DNA from: Anaeramoeba flamelloides
Taxonomy: Eukaryota; Metamonada; Anaeramoebidae
Direction of reading: 5' to 3'
Assembly (NCBI GenBank): GCA_027625915.1
Contig: JANTQA010000047.1
Location: forward strand, 4,402,001 to 4,466,000
DNA length: 64,000 nucleotides
The translations under genes were made by a program, and so were the position numbers. This document shows, one piece after another, positions 58,401-64,000 of the stretch. The notes beneath the pieces are model-generated. The model worked only from the letters and a program-made list of their open reading frames with translations. It made no database searches and was not told the DNA's origin. The first letter of the stretch is position 1, and each line of letters starts with the position of its first letter.

Positions 58401-59238
58401 CATACAATTTCAATTAAATTGTGGTTCTCTAGCTTTAGGAACTCCAGGATCAAAACCAAAAACCCATCATCAAAAAGGTATTTGATATAATTTGTTGATT
58501 TTTCACAAATTATAGCTAAGCATTTCATTGACTCAAACTTTTTTTAGGTTATAAATGGTAGTTAAGTTAGAGTGATAAATAATTAAAGTTTTGGTTATTG
58601 AAGAAGAAAGCAAATTTTTTAATTGTCTATTGTCTATTGGAAAAGAAAAAGAAAAGAAAAGAAAAGAAAAGAAAAAGAAAAAGAAAAAGAAAAAGAAAAA
58701 GAAAGTGAATACAATCAAATCAAAATTGTTTTCAAAGCGAAGAATATTCTTAACCTCTTCGAAAAAACCATAAGCAACAATTGCCTCTATAGGGGGTTTC
58801 GGGTGACACATATATTTTCGGAGTTGAATTAATGATGATTTCTTTTGTTCAATGCTGGTTTGTTCTCCTAGGTTAATGTATTGTGGAATTTTACCGATCT
58901 TGTTTATGTTTTCAAAAAAAAAAGAACAAAAACAAAAGAAAAAGAACAAAGAGCAGAGAATATAGAATTGAGAGGTGTTGATCCTTTTAGTAATGTACAT
59001 TATTAAAATACTATTCAAATTGAAGTACCATTTGTTCTAAATTTAAGCCAAGATCGTGTGTTTCTGTTAGCGATCTTGAGGTAAAGTCATTAAGTCGTTT
59101 TTGATTTAAAAGTTTTTCTCTATTTAGCTTTGAGATTTGAATTGTAGACTCTATTCTTTTGTTCATAGACTGCTCTTGATCAGTTCTTTTTTTAAATGTT
59201 TCTTTTCTTTGTTTGAGTTTCTTATCAAACCCACTCAT
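52488..59238 (-). CDS. Divergent importin alpha (karyopherin alpha), five exons
   Basis: Importin alpha links nuclear-localisation signals to importin beta. Proposed structure complement(join(52488..53431,53595..53619,58406..58537,58713..58898,59029..59238)), 498 residues. Exon 1 carries the importin-beta-binding domain: FKKRTDQEQSMNKRIESTIQ and KLNREKLLNQKRL. Exon 2 is ARM1: SSLIQLRKYMCHPKPPIEAI and AYGFFEEVKNIL. Exon 3 is ARM2 (FESMKCLAIICEKS, YLFDDGFLVLILEFL). The 25-nt exon 4 encodes SLLCLGFI. Exon 5 continues NNIQYRDFFFENGYLPNIL and ARM4 to ARM10, with SWVITIL, VLADVCLSLYSI, SVLSNIV, FVLSNIC and VEASWIISNMIANS. Joined exons align to the family without gaps at the junctions and all phases agree. 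Donors are GTACTT, GTATTC, GTATGA and GTAAGC; acceptors are ACAAG, AAAAG, AATAG and AATAG. Several ARM Trp/Asn ladder residues are replaced. Expression is unproven; it could be a paralogue of a standard copy. Confidence 0.85.
53595..53619 (-). other. Proposed 25-nt microexon of the importin alpha gene
   Basis: The exon reads TCACTTCTATGCCTTGGATT+TATTT between acceptor TATAATAG and donor GTAAGC. It supplies eight codons plus one base and restores the ARM3 spacing exactly: LIEI-SLLCLGFI-LKNNIQYRD against the canonical VQEQAVWALGNIAGDSPEYRD pattern. Without it the repeat would lack its central helix. Confidence 0.75.
54349..54424. repeat. Perfect inverted repeat, 28-bp arms, 20-nt loop
   Basis: TAGGTTTTTATTATTTTAAG+AAATGAAA is followed after 20 bases by its exact reverse complement. 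A near-identical 21-bp direct repeat (GGCACTCAAC, then ACACTTGACA) lies on either side at 54236-54256 and 54435-54455. Confidence 0.9.
54557..55390 (-). mobile_element. Degenerate LINE (non-LTR) ORF2 3' fragment
   Basis: The minus strand carries protein-like pieces in successive frames. The last piece (54829-54557, 90 codons) includes YLKRYTRVYEKNKLKTKLYN and then LCKNPSNLENEEYIDHFLW+DCPSYEKNRK, which has the Cys, His, Cys spacing and HxLxxCPxxxxxR character of the zinc-binding tail of LINE reverse-transcriptase proteins. Upstream pieces include KLEFWWKGKSEYLKIIF and SIYKRRYELRNKLELLVLEN, with VTKFVKINPDSWRIISK before them. At least one stop and one frame change interrupt them, so the copy is dead. 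No reverse transcriptase core remains here. The assignment rests on the tail motif. Confidence 0.5.
56139..56227. repeat. Perfect inverted repeat, 31-bp arms, 27-nt loop
   Basis: GAAAATGTCACTCCACTTTC+TTTTCAAGTAT is mirrored exactly after a 27-base loop. A transcript of the surrounding intron would form a fully paired 31-bp hairpin on either strand. Confidence 0.92.
57682..58112. mobile_element. Inverted-repeat element, family C-like, copy 4
   Basis: The terminal TACCATTGTGGAAAAAAAGT mirrors ACTTTTTTTCCACAATGAC+TAC at the right end. A subterminal GTTTTTAATTGTGAATATTA matches copies 1 and 2. The interior contains a five-fold AATA repeat and matches about 9110-9465. Non-coding, inside importin intron 3. 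Confidence 0.7.
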
Positions 59239-60014
59239 TTTGCAGAGAATAAGACGAGAAAAAAATGATTGGATTAATTCTTTTATTACTGGACTGAGGG
59301 GAAAATGGTTCTATTGTTTGTTGTCTCATATTGTAGATTTACAGGGTATTTACTGTTTCTTTTTTCTAAGGCTTTTTCCAGTTGTTATTCAAATATTCCT
59401 CTTCCAATTTTGATCTTGAAAAATAATTCTCAAAAAGCCCCTTTCATTCTTGCTTGTCAGTTTTTATGAGGTTTTTTTAATGTTAAAGTTCACTAAAAAA
59501 ACATTAATTCCAGCTGGGAGTGAAGTTTAACTCAAAAAAAGGATCTCACTCTTGTTATTATTTTTTTCAAAACAGAGAATTAAGAGTTGCAATTTCAGCT
59601 CTGTTAAAACTAAATAACAAAAGTTGAAAAGGGAAACAATTCTTAACGCAGTTTAATTCGAAACCAGAAACTCAAAAGGTTGAAATCAAAAAGAGAATTT
59701 CACCCAAAAAGTCTTCAACTTGAAATTTCAATCTTGATAATAACAATGGTCTCTGAAATTAAAAGTAAATCAAAAATATTAGTGAGAAAAAAACTCCAAA
59801 TAAAAAAAGAAAAAAATATTTTTTCCAAAGGGGTACATTGTGTGGAACCGATTTTGTAATTGGTCTGCTCTAAAAAATCATTTTTTCAAGATTTATTTTC
59901 TCTTATTTTTCGCCCTTTTCAATAACTCCATCAAACAAAAAACACTTATTTGTACAAAAAAAGATCATATACCCATAATAATTACAAAAAAGAACGAGAC
60001 AACACAACACAAGT
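59239..60014. other. Divergent intergenic region between importin alpha and the 7TM gene
   Basis: These 776 bases separate two divergently transcribed start codons and presumably hold both promoters. No TATA-like or other element could be singled out against the A/T background. Weak internal similarity between CAGCTGGGAGTGAAGTTTAA (59511) and later segments is not strong enough to call. Confidence 0.5.
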
Positions 60015-61187
60015 ATGGTTATTAATTCCAAATTAGAAAAAAACATTCTTGTGAGTGCAATAGAAAGTGGCTCTGGTTGGATTTATTTCTTGTTTGCCTT
60101 ACATCTTCTTTTAGCAATCTTTTTGGTCTACCAAATAATTCGTACCCACCACCGTACTCGCAAGGAGCCTTTAGGGTACTCGCTTCTCTTTTTATTTACC
60201 TCGCTGATCGTGGCGTTAATTCAAACTCTTTGGCAGGGCTTTTTTGCACTTTACACACCCAAATTCAACAACCTGATTTTGGCGCTAATTGTGGGTTCCT
60301 TTATACCAAAGTTTTTACAATTCTCATCGTTTCTGATCTATGTCTTCTTTTTCATTACCTTGCTCTTCCAAACAAAAAGTGGGCAACACTCAAAAAGGAT
60401 CTTATACTCGAAGATTTTTTTTCTTATTTTGGAAGTCATTTTGTTAGTTTTTGGTTTGATCTCCTGTGTTGTTGGCGGCCGAGATGAAAACAAAGTCAAA
60501 TTTGTCAATTTTGATGACGGCAATTTGTCCTTTACGGCATTAGTCTTTACACTCACGGGGATTCTCTTATTTACTTATCTTCTTGTGATCCTGAAATCAC
60601 TCTCACAAAACTTTGTCACCAAAATGAATTTTTATCAGATCCAAACCTTATTAGCGCTAGTTATCGTAAATATAATATTATTCTTTGTGCAGGGCATTTG
60701 GTCGATATGCTCTTTGGTGCACAAAAATAAATTAAATGACATTTTTGATCACCTTTTTGAACAAAAGGACAAATCTAGTTACTATGCAGTCTGCTTCTTT
60801 TGGAATTTAATTTTCCAACTGTACCCCACGTTCCTTTTAGCCATTTTAACTCACATAAATATTTTATATTCTTTAAAAACGAAAAGAAAACTAATGCTAA
60901 ATTTCTACCAAAACTCAAATATTGAAACACAAGATAGAGTAATGATCAGCGATGGCTTAAAATCTAGTCTGACCTTTTTGCTCTGCTGTAATTGCTGCTG
61001 TGGCTGTAGATTTAATTATCGTAAATGGAAAGAAAATCATGAGGGGATCACCAACAATCCAATTTCAAATGAAAAAACAAAAAGGTTGTTAGAAATGTCA
61101 GATGGTAAATCAGTATCGCCTTCAAACTCCGACTCAGATAACAGTACCGATTCCTTTATAGACCAGGACCAATTACTCATTGATTAA
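60015..61187 (+). CDS. Seven-transmembrane protein, possibly TOM1/THH1-like
   Basis: A 390-residue integral membrane protein with seven predicted hydrophobic segments: about 22-42 (WIYFLFALHLLLAIFLVYQI), 54-77, 95-118 (FLQFSSFLIYVFFFITLLFQ), 130-150, 170-195 (LSFTALVFTLTGILLFTYLL), 210-235 and 258-280 (FFWNLIFQLYPTFLLAIL). The first loop HHRTRKEP is basic and suggests that side is cytosolic. After TM7 come a cysteine cluster (LLCCNCCCGCRF), a possible palmitoylation patch, and a polar Ser/Asp-rich tail (SPSNSDSDNSTDS). Segment spacing and the Pro-rich start of TM3 recall TOM1/TOM3/THH1-type proteins, but no diagnostic motif secures this. A GPCR-like receptor is the alternative. The ATG at 60015 gives a complete N-terminus; no intron was seen. 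Confidence 0.8.
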   Translation: MVINSKLEKNILVSAIESGSGWIYFLFALHLLLAIFLVYQIIRTHHRTRKEPLGYSLLFLFTSLIVALIQTLWQGFFALYTPKFNNLILALIVGSFIPKFLQFSSFLIYVFFFITLLFQTKSGQHSKRILYSKIFFLILEVILLVFGLISCVVGGRDENKVKFVNFDDGNLSFTALVFTLTGILLFTYLLVILKSLSQNFVTKMNFYQIQTLLALVIVNIILFFVQGIWSICSLVHKNKLNDIFDHLFEQKDKSSYYAVCFFWNLIFQLYPTFLLAILTHINILYSLKTKRKLMLNFYQNSNIETQDRVMISDGLKSSLTFLLCCNCCCGCRFNYRKWKENHEGITNNPISNEKTKRLLEMSDGKSVSPSNSDSDNSTDSFIDQDQLLID

Positions 61188-61539
61188 AAATTAGAATTTT
61201 CTTTCTGGTGGCTATTATTATTATTTTATTATTATTATTATTATTTTATTGTTTAATTTACCAAGATAAATTAATAATTATATACATTAAAAATTTTTTT
61301 GTTCAAATTTTGAAAATTAAATATTTTATTATTTTTGGATATTTACCAGAAAAGAAAAGACCCAAAACAACTGAAAAAAAATTCAGAAAACCACTTTAAG
61401 GTAAATAAATTTAAGCTACCTTGATTTTAATTTTGTTCAGAATATATTGAAAATCTGTTATTTTTTGGTTTTGGAAATTTTTATTCCAAGAGTAAAGTTA
61501 AAATTTTAAGGGTCTAGTCCTCTAATGTGGATGTACTCC

Positions 61540-62180
61540 ATACTCAAGGGGTGACCTCTGACGAAAAAGAATATTGTTAATCGCCCTTCTTTTGGTTGAC
61601 AAAATTCAAATAACAAAAAAAAAAAATTTTATTTGATCTCTATTGACAAAAAATTCAACGAAGAAAAATAAGTTTTAAAAGAGATCTCAATTTCAAAAAA
61701 TCAAAATTTAATAAAAAAAATTCATCTTTTCTCATTTACTATTTCCAAAGTCTTAAATTTCTTTAATTTAAAACAAATTGTTTTCTTAAAGTTACCAATC
61801 AATTTAATTAAATTTAATCCGATTAGTAGTTATTTTGTAACCCTCTAAATTTAACCAAGTAAGGATTATGAAATATTCTTACGATAAAAATAACTCATTT
61901 GAAAAATGAAAAAAAAGAAAAAAAAAAAATCACAGAGATCTCAAAAAGTACCAAAGATCGACACTTCAAAACTGACACAGCTGTTTTCAATATTGTATAT
62001 TCTAACCATTCTAATTGGAAATTGAGTTTAGTTCTTTAGTGTTTTTTTCTAAAAATGTCCTCATTTTTGGTTGTTGATTTTTGGAAGATCAACAATACAC
62101 CAATCGGTTTATTGGCTTTTAAATACATGTTAGGTCTTCATAAAAATTACTCAAAAGTTTTTTTCCATTTCAGAAATAAA
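61540..62180. repeat. Dispersed repeat E, copy 2
   Basis: It matches 8040-9000 in order and orientation: CTTCTTTTGGTTGACAAAAT, AAACAAATTGTTTTCTTAAA, ACTGACACAGCTGTTTTCAA, ATTGGAAATTGAGTTTAG. It is shorter than copy 1 mainly through loss in the A-rich part. Confidence 0.6.
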
Positions 62181-63341
62181 AATTTGACCATAAAGACTTG
62201 ACCCTTAAGTCTGATAATAAATTATTCAATCCATTATATATTTTTGCAGTTATTAAATATATATAAATGTATCTATATAAAGGATACTGAATCAATATTA
62301 ATTTCCCAAAAAATTTTTTTGCAAAAAGATAAAGAGAAATCCCAGAAATGGGATTTCCCAGGTCTAAGAAAATAAAATAGCAAAATGCAAAAGGTCAAGA
62401 ATCCTTTTATATTTTTATGAATAGTTGTAAAAATTCTAGAAAAGATTTATAAAATGAAATGGTATACAAAAATTTTAATTAATTTTTATATGATAGAAAA
62501 TTACGATAAAACCTTTTACTATTAACTTGAAATAGGTTAATTAAAAGTGAAAACAAATCAAAATATCACAAAATTTTATCATTAATAATTTTTTAAAACA
62601 CAAAACAATAAAAAATCTATTTTTTTTTTTTTTAATTTTATTAATTTGAATTACTTTGGTTTAAATTAACAATCCAAACTTTTAAAAAAATAGAATAAAA
62701 AAAGAACTTTATATATATTTTTCCTAACCATAATTAAAAAAAAGACGGTGTATTGACTTTACTTTTTTTCAAAAAATAAAATTTCAATCCTTAATTTTGA
62801 TAAAAACTTGATTTTTCTTTCTATCTAACAAATCAAGTTAAGTTTATTGTTGTAAACAATTCAATATGTCTCACAAAGCTCAGTCACAACCATAAACTTT
62901 GAAATAATTGTAAACAAGAGACTTTTAATATTTGAGATTTAATTTCTCTTCTTAAAAAAAATTCAATTTTGTTACTATATTATAATTGCCCAAAGAATCA
63001 CGTTTATATAAGTTCATTCATTTTTTCAAAAAAAAAAAAAAAACATTTTTAACCATATATCAATCATTCCAAAAAAAACAATTGATCTAATAAAATAAAA
63101 AGGATTTTTAAAAACATTAAATAGAAAAAAAAAAAAGAAAAAAAAAAAATGATTAACATTATGATTGTTTATTTCTCTTCAATATAAGAACCTAAATAAA
63201 AGTTATTGGTGGTAGATCACTTTTAATAAATCAATAGTTGTTGGTAGAATTTGAAAATAATTACTAATACTTGTTCTTGTGGGGTTATTTTCAAAATTTG
63301 AAACAAGGGAATAATTAATTATTTCCAAAAGTTAAAGTATA

Positions 63342-63527
63342 CAACCAGTCTCACTTTTTAGACACAAACTTTGAACAAAAATTAAGATTAAAAAAAAATT
63401 CTAAACGATGACAAATATTTTGGGAATTTTTTTAAAAATACTTTGTTTTATTAGAATATCTCAATTTTGTGCCTTAATTATTAATTGTTAATGTTCCTTA
63501 AATTTGGTTGACATTTTATAATGTATA
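63342..63527. mobile_element. MITE family A, copy 5 (decayed)
   Basis: It opens CAACCAGTCTCACTTTTTAG after TA and retains ACACAAACTTTGAACAAAA; the right arm keeps TTTGTGCCTTAATTA and CCTTAAATTTGGTTGAC. More diverged than the other four copies. Confidence 0.6.
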
Positions 63528-64000
63528 GGTATAATAATGGTAAAGGCAACTGATAATAAATCATAATAATCAACAAAAAAAAAAAAAAAAAAAAATCAAA
63601 TATAAGGTATATTATTCGATAAAAAAAGAATCTTTCAATAAAAAATACATCAAGCCAAAGATAATTTGGAATGATGTATCTATATATGCAAGTGTAAATA
63701 TGGAATATTGTAAGAAATAGAGTTTTTTTTATAATTTTCGAGTTAAATAAAGAGTTCCACGTATTTATCCAAATTTTAGGAATAGTAAAGGAAAAATCCG
63801 TTTTTATTTTTGAATTTGAAGGGATTTTCAATATAAAATAGTTTGGTGAATATCAATACTTTGTAGTAAAAATGATTTTTTTTTGAAAATGAAAGATTAG
63901 TTTTCACCCAACAATTTTTTGATTAAAATTATTATTAGTCTATGAAGATAATCAAAGATTATTATTTAATATGACCAAAATTTGGATAAATACATGGAAC

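Larger units (their letters stand above)
53620..58405 (-). other. Intron 3 of importin alpha (4.8 kb), packed with repeat remnants
   Basis: The other introns recognised in this window are 105-771 nt; this one is 4,786 nt. It contains a decayed LINE fragment on the gene's own strand (54557-55390), two perfect hairpins (54349-54424 and 56139-56227), a family F repeat (about 57225-57365) and a family C element (57682-58112). Donor GTATGACTTT and acceptor TATAATAG delimit it. Insertions probably account for much of its length. Confidence 0.7.
61188..64000. other. Intergenic tail of the window with repeat E copy 2 and a family A MITE
   Basis: An ATT-rich microsatellite lies at 61213-61250, repeat E at 61540-62180 and a decayed family A element at 63342-63527. 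A 116-codon minus frame near the end (63481-63831) is low-complexity Ile/Phe and overlaps that element, so it is not called. No gene was seen. Confidence 0.6.

Noticed and set aside
58533-59018. 161-residue minus-strand frame with a poly-Phe centre
   Set aside because: It reads through importin introns 1 and 2; only 58713-58898 (and the start of exon 3 in another frame) is coding.
63481-63831. 116-codon minus-strand frame
   Set aside because: Ile/Phe/Tyr-rich translation overlapping a family A MITE and an A-run.

Overview
The window is very AT-rich eukaryotic nuclear DNA. Coding parts are GC-richer islands in a sea of A/T runs. Proteins carry long asparagine tracts (AAT/AAC codons) and KEKE-type lysine/glutamate tracts. 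Introns are GT-AG with a recurrent AATAG acceptor. Gene content is eukaryotic housekeeping and signalling: ribosomal protein uL3, Ras, MOB1, importin alpha, a giant BEACH protein, bZIP, actin and a seven-pass membrane protein. This suits a free-living amoeba-like protist (anaeramoebid or dictyostelid-like). The exact group cannot be fixed from sequence reading alone.

Layout: 1-6.8 kb is nested inverted repeats (a 4.6 kb foldback and a 0.57 kb long-inverted-repeat element). 6.9-8.0 kb is a broken actin copy, followed by a dispersed repeat. 10.8-12.8 kb (minus) is a four-exon MOB1 gene that single-frame ORFs do not reveal. 17.6-18.2 kb is an intronless Ras. 23.3-24.6 kb (minus) is uL3/RPL3. 28.5-29.2 kb (minus) is a bZIP factor. 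33.0-44.3 kb is a roughly 3,750-residue BEACH-WD40 protein with a short first exon and a 105-nt intron. 46.9-49.3 kb encodes a PH-like/coiled-coil protein. 52.5-59.2 kb (minus) is a five-exon importin alpha with a 25-nt microexon and a 4.8 kb intron loaded with mobile-element debris. 60.0-61.2 kb is a 7TM protein. The spaces between are almost gene-free and filled with small inverted-repeat elements.

The genes do not form an operon or pathway; they are independent transcription units on both strands. The most unusual content is (i) the importin alpha reconstructed here, whose major NLS-pocket Trp/Asn ladder is largely lost while the minor pocket is better kept, and (ii) at least five families of non-autonomous inverted-repeat elements, several nested in each other. 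No tRNA, rRNA or CRISPR was recognised. All exon structures are inferred by reading and need transcript support.
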